Below, in pieces: positions 47,001 through 57,624 of a stretch of 64,000 nt of DNA. The notes under the pieces were generated by a model that ran no database searches, had not been told where the DNA came from, and was given only the letters and a program-made list of their open reading frames with translations. The translations under genes and the position numbers were made by a program. Source of the stretch: Timema cristinae (taxonomy: Eukaryota > Arthropoda > Insecta > Phasmatodea > Timematidae); assembly GCA_039000515.1 (NCBI GenBank), contig JBCFYV010011135.1, positions 24,855,725-24,919,724 of the forward strand. Reading direction: 5' to 3'. Each line of letters begins with the position of its first letter. The first letter of the stretch is position 1.

Positions 47001-47654
47001 AGTTTTCTGTCATAATTAATTTTTTTTAGATTATTTGATGGGGTAATTATGAGGTTTGAGATATATAAAAAAAAGTCCTTTAAAAGGTGTGCTTCCCACT
47101 TTTTCCACAATACTATTCATTTGGTAAATCCGGTATTCCCCCTCCCCCCCCCCCCCCCCCCCCAAAGAAATGAGTGTCAAATTTTCAGACTACATTTATT
47201 TTTACAGACTGTACCTTATAAAATGGTTTAGCCCTTGGTACCCCCAACAGCTTATGAATAATTGTCCCATATTAACGAGCCCGATGGTATAATAATTCAG
47301 AATACAGATTTATCCCACGAGGCAACTTAGCTCACTGGACTATTAAAAGGTACAGTTTGGTAAAGTTCTCACCTCACAACCTCCGGGTCTCCTTCCCCTT
47401 TACCACTCCTTCCCTCACCACTCCTTCCCCTCACCACTCCTTGACCTCACCACTCCTTGACCTCTCGTCCCTCGTCCTCCAAACTCTTTTTCAACGTTTC
47501 ACGCTACGCCACTGTCTGCTTACATTACCATATTGGCAGACAACCGTTTCAAAAGTTTATACCTCGTGACTAATTCACTACAGATGATTTATGTTTGGAA
47601 TACAGTAGATTTTCAATTATCCAGGTTAGTGAAAAAAAACTTTTTTTCAATATA

Positions 47655-47855
47655 TATATACATACAGGGTGTTTGGAAACTCATAGCCCAAACTGCGCAA
47701 AAAGATTGTTTGAACCTTGAGTAATACAAAATCCCTATACTATTACATCCAGAAAACTATGCTAACACCATTAAATTGTGTTCAAAGTTTCGGCGTAGAG
47801 CGCCGGGAGAGCAAAGCTGTTCAAGCATGCGTGACAGCTAACATTCTTCTCACAA
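47655..47855 (-). repeat. Dispersed repeat, partner of 3345-3510
   Basis: On the plus strand it starts 'acagggtgtttggaaactca' and 'tagcccaaactgcgc', and ends in the 'gtagagcgccgggagagcaa' block. The CAGGGTGT start suggests a DNA-transposon terminus; the matching opposite end was not found. Confidence 0.5.
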
Positions 47856-48005
47856 ACTTCATTCCCATATCCTCCACTTTCCTTGTCTCTCTTACATTCA
47901 ATGCCCATGTTTATGCAATGGGTACAAAGTATGCCCTATACAGCACTTCTTTGCACTTCAAAGGCACTTCTCTATTCCAGAACGTGTGATTTACACACCT
48001 TTAAA
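47856..48005 (-). pseudogene. LINE reverse-transcriptase fragment
   Basis: Minus strand: NREVPLKCKEVLYRAYFVPI then, after a stop, ALNVRETRKVEDMGMKFVRR and MLAVTHA. This is the K..LY...V.P..LYG.E.W then (K)..EM(K)FLRR pattern after the LINE catalytic core, with the YG.E.W part ruined. Confidence 0.7.
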
Positions 48006-48114
48006 AACCACTCTGCCTTTTGTCCTCTTCTCGTTAGATTCTCTCTATTTCCACGTTTCTCTTGAAACCTTCATTACTTGAACACTGTTCTAAAACCTCA
48101 TCTCCTACCAACCC

Positions 48115-48362
48115 TAATCTGTGAGAGTTGATCATCCTAATAATGTGGTGTGATTGGAAAGGGTATGTAAATCATCATTATGTAACCTCCTCCCCATCAC
48201 AGAGGCCTCATCCCTTTTAGGACCAACTATCTTCATAAGCACCTTGTTTTTCGAACATCCTAAAAAAAAAAAAAAAACTGTTAGTTAAGAGACCCACGTT
48301 TCACACCCATAGAGAACAACCGGTAAAACTATATTTTTATATCTCCTTATACCGTTCTTTGA
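48115..48362 (-). pseudogene. Second LINE fragment, immediately before exon E
   Basis: Minus strand: IRRYKNIVLPVVLYGCETWV, an A/T-run, MLMKIVGPKRDEASVMGRRL and HHIIRMINSHRL. The pattern is LYGCETW then I.GP...... and NIIR.I.S.RL of a LINE ORF. Its 5' part lies next to the polypyrimidine tract of the host acceptor at 48376, so the LINE sequence may have supplied part of that tract. Confidence 0.75.
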
Positions 48363-48376
48363 TGTTTCTGTTACAG

Positions 48377-48513
48377 GTTTTATTCGTGGACGCGAGGTCG
48401 CACAGTTACGTGCGTGAAGGGGGGCACTGTGAGTTCCTCTTGACGAGTTTCGACTCCTCGTGGGGGGTACTGGAGAACCCAAGGCATTCCCTCCCTCCCA
48501 ACACAACCTGCAG
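48377..48513 (+). CDS. Exon E: start of third CUB-like region
   Basis: 137 nt. Acceptor ctgttacag, donor TGCAG|gtagat (phase 2). It encodes VLFVDARSHSYVREGGHCEF, LLTSFDSSWGVLENPRH and SLPPNTTCR. HCEF...LENPRHSLPPNTTC follows the C....G.I.SP...YP.N..C scheme of a CUB N-terminal half in a diverged form. NTT is a glycosylation site. Frame intact. Confidence 0.88.
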
Positions 48514-48593
48514 GTAGATACGAGTACTATCCTACTTTTCGAATGAGCCTGGATATTAGATTCTGAGGAACATGTTGTTTTTGGGTGCTATAT

Positions 48594-49668
48594 GTACAGT
48601 TTCTTGCCTACCCCGTAAGGGAACGGTGTGATTATATATGAATATGTGTGTAATGTGTATGTGTAATGTATATACATATATATTTGTATATATGCATGTG
48701 TGTGTATATATATGTTTTATTTATGTGTGTATGCATGTTAGTTTATGTATGTATTTGTGTGTGTATTTATGTGTATATTTATGTGTATATGCGTGTTTTA
48801 GTTTATGTATGTATATATATGTATGTATGTATGTGTGTATGTATGTATGTATGTATGTATATGTATATATATATGTATGTATGTATATGTGTATGCAGGT
48901 ATGTATGTATATGTATATATATATGTATGTATGTATAATGTGTATGCAGGTAGTATGTATATGTGTATGCAGGTATGTATGTATATGTGTATGCAGGTAT
49001 GTATATGTGTAGCAGTATGTATGTATATGTGTATGCAGGTATATGTGTATGCAGGTATGTATGTATATGTGTATGCAGGTATATGTGTATGCAGGTATGT
49101 AGGTATATGTGTATGCAGGTATGTAGGTATATGTATATGCAGGTATGTATGTATATGTGTATGTATGTATATGTGTATGTATGTATATGTGTATGCAGGT
49201 ATGTATGTATATGTGTATGCAGGTATGTATGTATATGTGTATGCAGGTATGTATGTATATGTGTATGCAGGTATGTATGTATATGTGTATGCAGGTATGT
49301 ATGTATATGTGTATGTAGGTATATGTGTATGTAGGTATATGTGTATGTAGGTATATGTGTATGCAGGTATATATGTATATGCAGGTATGTATGTATATGT
49401 GTATGCAGGTATGTATGTATATGTGTATGCAGGTATGTATGTATATGTGTATGCAGGTATGTATGTACATGTGTATGCAGGTATGTATGTATATGTGTAT
49501 GCAGGTATGTATGTACATGTTTATGCAGGTATGTATGTACATGTGTATGCAGGTATGTATGTATATGTGTATGCAGGTATGCTTGTGTGTGTGTGTATAT
49601 ATATATATGTCTATATGTGTGCATGTGTGTATGTATGTATGTAGTGTGGGTGTGTATATATGTGTGTA
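48594..49668 (+). repeat. ~1-kb TATG microsatellite / 24-bp minisatellite seeded at a LINE 3' end
   Basis: Starts with the LINE terminal block 'agtttcttgcctaccccgta' and 'agggaacggtgtgatta', the same as at ~24430. It then passes into TGTATG-rich DNA and from ~48890 into units of TATGTATATGTGTATGCAGG + TATG. All six frames stay partly open (Met/Tyr/Val/Cys-rich or His/Ile/Thr/Tyr-rich), which is only periodicity. Confidence 0.92.
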
Positions 49669-49802
49669 TGTTCATTTTTTATTGGAATTTAAAGCTATAA
49701 TAATGCTTATTTATAGCCCAGCCTCAACAAAATCTCAAGAAAAAAAATTTCAACCAGACCCTTGAACATTATTCCAAACTTAACCTATATTTGTAGCTGC
49801 AT

Positions 49803-50028
49803 TTCATTACTTGATACGGTTATACACCAATGAAATAATTACGCTAGTATGTTGGGGGATTATGAAGGTTAAATTATAGAAGAAATCTACCAGTAATTTA
49901 AATTAAAGAACGTGTATAACTGTTCACTTCACCCAACCGGGATTCGAACACCGATATATCTTGTATAGACAGTCCAATACATTGTGAGAGTGACGCCTTA
50001 GACCATTCGACCTCTGACGTGTGTTAAT
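49803..50028 (-). repeat. SINE-3 copy
   Basis: Antisense order with 'aattacgctagtatgttggg', B box 'cgggattcgaacaccgatat' and head 'gacgccttagaccattcgac'. Confidence 0.65.
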
Positions 50029-50040
50029 ATTTATTTACCT

Positions 50041-50514
50041 ACTAGATAGCTGTTGCCCGCGGCTTTGCTCGCGTGGAAGTTGATTATATACAAATACGAA
50101 AATATACATATGTATTTACAGATTAATTTAAAATATTACGTTACGTTGATGACCATAACTTGACCTCAGATCAAAAATAATGCAAGTCCGATACAAACTT
50201 TCACCCCCCTTTTTCATCCCTTATTAAATAAAATTTCCAAAATTCCTGAAACACGTATTTATTTGTTTTAACGTCAATAACCGAAATATAAAATTTTGTT
50301 TATGTAACTTTCAAAATGACGGACTTTCATACATATTATCATCCCCTATTTTGACCCCTTTGAGGTGGAATTTTCTAAAATCCTTTCTTAGTGGGTGCCT
50401 ACATAACAAAATGAATATACAGTCCGAATTTCATCCTTGTAGCCTTGATAGTTTGCGCTCGGCGATGATGAGTCAGTCAGTCAGTCAGTCAGGACATGTT
50501 ATTTTATAAGTATA
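50041..50514 (+). mobile_element. ~475-bp Helitron-like element, copy 4
   Basis: Close to copy 1 base for base, with the complete GCCCGCGGCTTTGCTCGCGT end. The far end reads 'ttataagtatacat', so the TC dinucleotide of the other copies is altered. It ends ~85 bp before exon F. Confidence 0.55.
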
Positions 50515-50598
50515 CATAAATTCAATTTTCTCAAATCATCCCAACTCTAGTGTAAATGAAACTGACGCTATCGTCACTCTAACTTTTAACTTCTTCAG

Positions 50599-50761
50599 GT
50601 ACCACTTCCAAGGTCGACGTCATGAGACGGTTTGGTTGTCGTTCGTCAAGTATCACGCCGCCAGCACTGATCCGGCGGCCTATGACCTTGGCGCCGAATG
50701 CAACGCACGCCTGCGCATTTGGGATGGCCGTATTGCGTCTGGTCCAGGTTCGCCAACACAG
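50599..50761 (+). CDS. Exon F: continuation of third CUB-like region
   Basis: 163 nt. Acceptor aacttcttcag, donor ACACAG|gtaggc (phase 0). After the split Arg codon it encodes YHFQGRRHETVWLSFVKYHA, ASTDPAAYDLGAECNARLRI and WDGRIASGPGSPTQ. YHF..R..E.VWLSFVKY and the LRIWDG strand fit a CUB core (compare Y.F.......V.L.F..F and L.V.DG). An internal CCAG|GTTCGC could act as an alternative donor 14 nt earlier, but it would shift frame. Intact. Confidence 0.88.
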
Positions 50762-50795
50762 GTAGGCAACAATTATTTTTAATACTTTTTTTTTC

Positions 50796-51067
50796 ACCTG
50801 TCGGTCTAGGAATAAGATGTCGGACTTCTATGCTGGGGTCTGGGTTCAATCCTCGGTCCCGTGAAAAGATTAAATCTGATTACCAAACCCTTCCTTCACC
50901 TCTGACAAGACATCTTGTGAATGTGGGAAATGCCAGGCCTCCACCGTGGTTCGGATTCCACGTTAAACTGTAGGTCCTCCATTTCATATCACAATCGCCC
51001 TACCATTACATATTAGCGTTAGTGAGTATAACCGAACTGGTGGTAAGACGCCGCGCAAATAATAATA
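50796..51067 (+). repeat. SINE-1 copy, diverged
   Basis: Head 'cacctgtcggtctaggaata', tail 'cgaactggtggtaagacgcc'. It lies 35 bp after the exon F donor. Confidence 0.8.
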
Positions 51068-51179
51068 TTTTTATGTGATTTTTAAAATGGTAAAATGTTT
51101 TACTAGTTTTAAAGCCAATGATTTCTAAAATACATAAAATGTAATGCAGAAACCGCACCACGATGTGAAGTATGGTTCG

Positions 51180-51525
51180 AGTTATATTACCTACCTAAGT
51201 TAGGTGGGTGAGATTATCTGGGCGATGTGGAGGACGGGCTCTTAAGACGTCTGGTTCTAGCTGTATTACCTACCTAAGTTAGGTGTTATCTGGGGAGTGA
51301 GACGGGCTCTTAAGACGTCTGGTTCTAGCTGTATTACTACCTAAGTTAGATGTTATCTGGGGGGTGAGACGGGCTCTTAAGACGTCTGGTTCTAGCTGTA
51401 TTACCTACCTTAAGTTTTAGGTGGTTTATCTGGGGAGTGAACGACGGGTGCTTCTTATACAGTCCTTGGTTCTAGCTGTATTACCTACCTAAGTTAGGTG
51501 TTATCTGGGGGTGAGACAGACTCTT
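51180..51525 (+). repeat. ~67-bp tandem repeat with a palindrome in each unit
   Basis: Five units of 'ttctagctgtattacctacc', 'taagttaggtgttatctggg' and 'agtgagacgggctcttaaga'. ACCTAAGTTAGGT is a 6+1+6 palindrome, perfect in most units. The fourth unit has small insertions. Confidence 0.85.
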
Positions 51526-52099
51526 TAAAACTACAATTTGTTTGGTAATTTTCTCCTGCTTCCTACCTTTTTATATCCCCCTTTCGGACCCCAGAAACTA
51601 CGTTATTTTTCTGCTGCTGTATACAGAATTATTTCTATTGTTCTATTTAGCCCCTGGGTAAATTTGTCGATGTTTCTGTCACAACATTTCAATAGATAAT
51701 TTGTCTCTGTGAATACTTTATCGTCCGTTCGCGTTTCGACAAAGAGAACAACACATCATTGTTATTTATTTTTTGTATTGTATTTTTTTTCGTGAGTTGA
51801 ATTATGTTTAAAAAAAGTGGAAGGTGAACGAAACAGCGAGTTAAATAACCCCTAAGCATCGAGAGTGTTGTTTTGTAGGATTGATAAATTACGTCACGTT
51901 CCGTTTTGACCTGAAATGTTGACGGCTAAATATAATATTTAAATCTGTACTTGTTGTTTAACGTAAGGTAAAAAAAAAAAGTTGTTTAACAGCAAAAATA
52001 CTGGAGATTACTCCCTATCTATAGGGATTATTATCGATCGATTTTACTGTAGGCATTTTTTCTTTCTTATGTATCCTATTTTTCAAACTAAATTATTTT
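51526..52099 (+). other. Intron F-G, no recognised content
   Basis: Moderately AT-rich sequence without a repeat family or exon-like frame. Confidence 0.45.
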
Positions 52100-52300
52100 T
52101 CTAATATATTTGAAAGATGACACCTGGACACCGGAATCGAACCCTGGTACCTTTGACTTAGCTGTTTAATGCTTTAACCACCGAGCTCTTCCTAGATCGT
52201 CTTATGCACAGGGCTCGTTCTTCATCCATATTTTAAGACAGAGTCTGTAATGGACGTGTGGAAACAAAGAGGTAGATATAATATAACAGCCACCGGCGAC
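52100..52300 (-). repeat. SINE-5 single arm, well-preserved tRNA-like module
   Basis: Antisense 'ggaatcgaaccctggtacct' (B box), 'ctttaaccaccgagctcttc' (A box), then 'attttaagacagagtctgta' and 'atggacgtgtggaaac'. No second arm, so the family also occurs in non-foldback form. Confidence 0.7.
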
Positions 52301-52994
52301 TCGTGTGTGTATTTGTGTTGCTAACAGTATAAATACATTGCACATTCTAAGCGAAACGAGCTGCAATAAAGCAACGCTATACGATTAAAGCGATTGGCCT
52401 TTTTGATTTGGCGTCTAAATGCAGAGCCATGAAAACAAAGTTATCTTGAAGAATGTTAATTGTTTTTCAATTTTCTTTTCGGAAGCGGTTTGTTCAAGAA
52501 TATAAGCATGTTGATTAAGTTATACTTTTTTTATATACACACCTCCTCTATAATTTTAACAGTGATCAAATATCGATAAAATCGATATTTTTCAATATAA
52601 AACTGCCGACTTCATAACAAATAATAAGAAAATGTAACAATTAATAAACATCGATAAAATATCTTAGAAGAGGTGTTGAAAATATTATTTAAAAATTTAA
52701 CTCATTTTCGAAAAAACTGGTATTTCCAAACGTATGATTTTTCCGCAAGACCTGTCTGGTAGCTAGTGCCATCTACGGTTTCCATGATCCATCTGTTCTG
52801 GTTCTTGAAGGAAAGAAAAAATTCATCATACATGTTTCCGTGGAGGATCTTTCCATGTCCCAATGAGATGATAGTGATAGTATGAGGGTGATAGCGGCTA
52901 TAAGGGTGATAGCGATTATGAGGGTGATAGTGTTTCTTCTCACGATGATATCAGTGGTTCCTGAATATTTGTCAAGGGTGCTCTGGATTTGTTT
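52301..52994 (+). other. Intron F-G, includes short (GTGATAG)-type repeats at ~52870-52935
   Basis: 'gagggtgatagcggctataa' and 'gggtgatagcgattatgagg' form a loose tandem. Otherwise unannotated. Confidence 0.4.
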
Positions 52995-53250
52995 TAGCAC
53001 CACGTCTTACCACCCACTCGAATAATACCTATATATACTAATTATGCTAATGTGTTAGGAATGTGTAAGTTTGAATTTATAGGAAGTGTACCCACATTTG
53101 CTTGGAGAAATAAAAAGAGAAATTGGCAAAACAATTTGGTAAAAAATACTCTATTATACCCAACCAGGAGATGAACCTGACCTCCTCGTCCTCAGCAGTC
53201 CAGTTTATTTAAGAATAACGCCTTAAAGAAGCATTGAAGCAGGTTGGGAA
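52995..53250 (-). repeat. SINE-3 copy
   Basis: 'agcaccacgtcttaccaccc', 'gaagtgtacccacatttgct', B box 'caggagatgaacctgac'; the head is decayed. Confidence 0.65.
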
Positions 53251-53872
53251 ACATTTTTTTTCCCCCTGCCGTGTCCAGAACTTTTTTTTTAAATAAAAAA
53301 CTTTATTAATGATTCATTACGGAGATATTACGTATACAACACCTGTCGATGAAAATAACATCAATCTAAATATGATAACAACTAAATACCTTTACGATAG
53401 TAATGTGTCCGGTTGTTTTTTTTTTTTTTGTGCTGTTGATAACTACATCCTACGATCTATAATTCATCACGATAATCCGTGGCAATAATTTTCACAAATT
53501 TGGAACAAACAACTCTATCGTGCGCTTGGACCTAAAAGTTGGTTTAAATATTCAATTAAATTGCGAGGTATACAATAGTGTAATTTACATTTCCAATATT
53601 TTGATAACTGATCAAAATTTAGTGTCGTGTTTCGTTTTTGACCCCATAAATTATGTGATACGTCTATATTCCACTTGAATATTCATTTCGGGGAAATATA
53701 TTTAAAAAAATAATGCTCGAAATCGCCTGCCAAAGGCGTTAAACCGTTTAACTGTTTTAATACATCGCGTATTAGTGTAATACAATAAAGTTTACAGTAG
53801 AATAGAATTTCCTTTTCAAACAAAATACAGGATTACGCACAATGAATGTGTTTTTTCAACCAGGGTATTTTT

Positions 53873-54118
53873 TTTTAGTACCGCGTCTTACTACCCGTTC
53901 GAGTGATACCCATAATTTTATACTAACTACGCTAATGTGTAAAGGATATGAAAGTTTGAATTTAAATCACATGTACCCACAGTTGCCTGAAAGAGAATAG
54001 AAAAACCATTTGGGTAAAAACCACCCCCGGTAAACCTAACCTATATCCAACCTCGATCTCCCCGTCATCAGTAATAGTCCAGTTTATTGCGAAAGTAGCG
54101 CGATAGACCACGTGACCG
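53873..54118 (-). repeat. SINE-3 copy
   Basis: 'gtaccgcgtcttactacccg', 'cacatgtacccacagttgcc', B box remnant 'ccaacctcgatctcccc', head 'gcgatagaccacgtgaccgg'. Confidence 0.7.
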
Positions 54119-54149
54119 GAAAAGTGTATGTCATTTTACTAATTAGAAT

Positions 54150-54345
54150 AAACCTCCGATGATAGGAAGATCAAGGTTCGAATATTGGTTGGATTTGCTT
54201 AGGTTTTTTTTTCAAAATTGTTTATCACTCCATCTAGGCAAATTTGGGTACATTTCCTTTGATATAACCTTACTTATTCCTGAAACCAACAAAGTAATAA
54301 GTAAATAAGCGTAAAACTCGAACGGGCAGTAAGACGCGGGTTATA
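54150..54345 (+). repeat. SINE-3 copy, head truncated
   Basis: Begins at the B-box region 'caaggttcgaatattggttg' and ends 'cgaacgggcagtaagacgcg'. It lies tail-to-head with the preceding antisense copy. Confidence 0.6.
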
Positions 54346-54548
54346 TAAAAAAAATGGAGGGGAACAAATAAAGTTAAATTTTGTTGTGAGCTGAGTGTGA
54401 AAAGAATGATATAAAGTTTGAATGACCGTTAGGACAAGACAGGCATATGGGTTGAGGAAAGCAAAATAGCTTCTTATTGATGATCGGGGAGTGTTGAGTT
54501 CGTCTTTCTTTAAGACTTTACTAGGGCTTCTCTTGTTTAGTAGGATTC

Positions 54549-54826
54549 TGGTAGTAAGGTGGTCTAGGGGTAAGGTGTCAAACTTTTGTGCTGGAGGTCC
54601 GGGGTTCAATCCTCGGTCTTGACACAGATTCATCTGATTACCAATTCCTTCCTTCACCTCTGACAAGACGTGTATTAATCACATATTGTGAATGTGTGGA
54701 ATGCCGGGCCTCCACCGTGGTTCGGATCCCACGTTAAACTGTAGGTCCTCCATTTAATCTCACATTCACCCTACCATTACACATTAGCGTAAGTGTGTAT
54801 AATACGAACGGGTAGTAATAATAAAT
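54549..54826 (+). repeat. SINE-1 copy, 'cgtgtattaatcac' subfamily
   Basis: Head 'aaggtggtctaggggtaagg'. It lacks 'agacgcggtgct' before the TAA repeat, a tail deletion. Confidence 0.82.
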
Positions 54827-55424
54827 CAGAAATACTCAACAGTCTAGTGATAAACCCTACTGTGAGATAACGAAATACCCCAGAAAGTAAAATTACGTAT
54901 GTTTCATATTTATTTGTAATGCCCCAAAAAAACGCAAAGAGATTATCGGGAATTTCTATATTGGGGGAGATATTAAGGGGTACATTTACTTAGAAGGGAG
55001 GCCAATCAAAAATTGAAAAGAAAGTTCAACTTAAAACAAAACTAATACTTACTTTTAATTATTAATTATTTATATTAATTTAGTTTTTTTAATATTTTAA
55101 TGTAGTAAAATGAAAACTTAGAACTTTAAATATTTATTAAGTGTTTAATAAATGAAAATATATATATATATATATATATATTATTATTATTTTTTGCTGC
55201 CCTATAAATATTTGGGGGCAACTACCCCCATTGTCCTCTCAATTACACCTATGGACATTTCGCCGAATATAGCACTTGCATTTAAATGATACCCTATTTT
55301 TTTGAATAAGAAAGATTAACTAGATAGATAGATAGACACCTTCTGTAAGCAGAAATGCGAGGAGTTGGATGGATACATCCGGTCCAGGAAGAGAAACTTA
55401 TCATCCCCTGTATATTGTCCACAG
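54827..55424 (+). other. End of intron F-G, AT-rich with (TA)n at ~55155
   Basis: Ends in 'cctgtatattgtccacag', a usable acceptor. The frame is open upstream of the exon by chance, because the intron end lacks stops for ~60 nt. Confidence 0.6.
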
Positions 55425-56797
55425 ATGAACGTGAGTCTTCTGGGGGAGTTCTGCAAGGACGAGGTCCCACGGCTCTGCGACCACAATCTTCTGAGCAACA
55501 GCACCCGCTTCACTCGCCCTTGCGCGTTAGGAGAGAGCTACGTCTCCTCGGACTCGGAGCTGACCATCGAACAGTTCCTGAGACAAGGTAGCGCCCTCTA
55601 CCCGGTCAGTTTCGTCCTCCGATACGAGTTCGTCGACACCTCCTTAGAGGGGGCGCCCATCAAACTCTCGGACAACGCCTGCGACCGGGTATTCACCTCA
55701 TCGCCGACGGCGTCCCCTTCCGGGAGGTTCCAATCGCCGAGGAGCGTCTTCTTCTACGGGAGAGGAGGTGCTCAGAACCTGAGCTGCCTGTTGAGGTTCG
55801 AGGCTGGCCCCGGCGAGAGGTTAAGACTAACCTTCACCAGGGCGAGGTTCGGCGACAGACCGTGCGAGTCTCGGGTAGACTCGAGGACCGGGCGGTGGAA
55901 GTGCACGGTGACCAAACCCAAGTTCTCTAGGTCAAGGATCTTAGCTGGGGGTCTAGGTTCGGACGGTGGTGTGTCAGAGCTGTGGGTGTCGGAGTACCCC
56001 TGGCCCGGAGTGCAGATACCTAGGGACTGCCTGTGTTCGCGTCTACCGGAACCTCTCGTAGTCACGACGCTCACATCCTCCGTGGTGGAGGTGAACTTCA
56101 CGGTAACCATGATGAACATCACGCAAGACTTCTCCGACTTTTATTTCGAAGGGGAGTACCAGTTTCTGAGCGGCTCCGACCTCGAAGGCGGGGTTTGTTC
56201 CACGTCGAGGGAGGAACGTCGACTGAGAGGTTCCAGTGGTGAGATAGCTCTCCGGAGCCCGGTCTCCAGGAAGAACGTCGTCCAAGACTCTTTGGTACAA
56301 GAGGAGCGTGTGGATATCGTGGGGGAGAAGGACGCGTCGAGCGCGTACAGGTGCGTCAACTACCCTTGGCTCATCGAGCCCGAGGACCCCGCGAACAATT
56401 TCCTCTACCTCAAGATCCGCGGTTTCGAACTGTCGTCGCCCACGGCGACGAACAAGGTGGTGGGCCTCCAGTGCCCGACGTTGAACCGGATCGTGGTGTA
56501 TTCCGGGGTTGACACGCGTGACCCTAAGGTGGTGTGCCCCGTCGAGGACGGTTCTAACGGGATCCAGGTGGTGGAGGTGTTCTCGGACGGTTGGAACCGC
56601 ACCGGTAACGGGACCGGTGCGTCTAGCGGTCTGCTGCTTCTGTCTCCGCACGCCAGGAGCTTCGTCGTAGAGTTCCTGGAGAGGGAACCGGGGAGCTACG
56701 CCGTCACGTGGATGGAGGTTTCCAAGAGGCCCCTCCTTTCATCTTCAAGTTCCTTCATTATGTATTCTTCTACGACACCGCCGGACTGCCCTTATAG
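55425..56797 (+). CDS. Exon G: large ectodomain exon and first Cys of the LDLa module
   Basis: 1373 nt, 457 codons plus two bases, with no disruption. It starts MNVSLLGEFCKDEVPRLCDH, closing the third CUB-like region (LGEFC matches the LC/FCG position). Further Cys-paired, beta-rich segments follow: FRFTRPC-type start, YPVSFVLRYEFVDTS, NLSCLLRFEAGPGERLRLTF, SVVEVNFTVTMMNITQDFSD, FYFEGEYQFL, ENNFLYLKIRG-like strand (NNFLYLKIRGFEL) and SFVVEFLEREPGSYAVTWME. The last looks like another CUB-type C-terminal half. It ends DCPYR, the first Cys of the LDLa. There are at least eight N-glycosylation sites (NVS, NST, NLS, NFT, NIT, NRT, NGT twice-overlapping region). GC- and CpG-rich against AT-rich introns. 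Donor AG|gtgggt. The first ATG is internal, not a start. Confidence 0.93.
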
Positions 56798-56943
56798 GTG
56801 GGTGGATTATAGTCGGATTCGCCTCCCTTTAAATAGTGGTGGTGGGCGTCGACACGGATCCGGACAAATGGGCGACACTGTCTGGGCTCAGCCAACTGGG
56901 CGCCAGGGTCATTTAAAAAACACGTTTAGAGTTGTAAATATTA

Positions 56944-56949
56944 AATAAA
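56944..56949 (+). terminator. Intronic AATAAA that could end a truncated, secreted isoform
   Basis: If exon G is not spliced, reading continues ~50 codons (WVDYSRIRLPLNSGGG...) to a TAA at 56946-56948, which overlaps this AATAAA. The product would lack LDLa and membrane anchor. A signal this short can occur by chance in AT-rich DNA. Confidence 0.25.
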
Positions 56950-56968
56950 ACAAACAACTAGGCGCCAG

Positions 56969-56999
56969 TTAGACTAGGTTAGGTTAGATTAGGTTAGGT
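56969..56999 (+). repeat. Interstitial TTAGG telomere-type repeat
   Basis: Contains TTAGACTAGGTTAGG, TTAGA, TTAGG and TTAGG in register. TTAGG is the ancestral insect telomere unit. A run this short is more likely repair- or repeat-derived than a former telomere. Confidence 0.6.
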
Positions 57000-57613
57000 A
57001 AAGTTAATTCATTTTTACGTGGTTTATTTTATTTGAAATTCTTATTTTTCATGGTTATTTGTGTTATAAAAATATTTAGATTTAAAACATCAAATAGTTT
57101 AACTTTATAGATATACACAAATTTAGTTTCCTTTCTTATCAATTAAAAAAACACTCCAAAAATGAATATTTGGTACCCAAAAAAATATTATGTGTTTACA
57201 TTGGCGCTCAGTTGTCTTAGCGCCCAGCCTTACCAGCGCCTGATTGGCGGCACCCAGGTGTCCTAGACCAACGTGGACAGTCTCTTCTGGTTTGGTTTGA
57301 CGATGACGGATAGATTGAGGCCCAAATTAGGGACGTCTTTTTGTTTTTTCCTTATCACTACCCTCTCCATGCAAATGCAAATGCAAATGTGTTCTAGAGA
57401 ATGTCTTCAACTTGTTGACCATCCAGTATCGTTTGCATGTCTCCTACCTATGTAACATATTTAGAGTTATCTACAAACAGTTTTTAAAACTGTTCAGACA
57501 CTTTGTACCTCTTTTTATGTCCTCCTCTTGTCTTGTAGCCTAATCCGGCTGTCTCTATAGCGTTTATAAACTATTTAACCAACATGTATCCCTTAACATG
57601 TCCTCTACTATCT
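57000..57613 (+). other. Intron G-H, unannotated
   Basis: AT-rich first half; GGCGCC-containing segments at ~56897, 56961 and 57205-57255 resemble each other loosely. A (GCAAAT)n mini-run at ~57370. Confidence 0.45.
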
Positions 57614-57624
57614 TATAACATGTA

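Noticed and set aside
48638..49765. Many overlapping long open frames on both strands
   Set aside because: All are read-throughs of the TATG / 24-bp repeat.
55365..55424. ATG at 55365 as a gene start
   Set aside because: Its first 20 codons are intron sequence before a good acceptor. The protein enters from exon F in phase, with LGEFC completing the CUB-like region.
56043..56651. 202-codon antisense frame in exon G
   Set aside because: It is the shadow of a GC-rich coding exon; the sense frame shows CUB-type strands and cysteines.
56893..57215. ~320-bp element with ends like CAACTGGGCGCCA
   Set aside because: The ends match only over ~13 bp with one mismatch, no duplication is visible, and GGCGCC recurs several times nearby.
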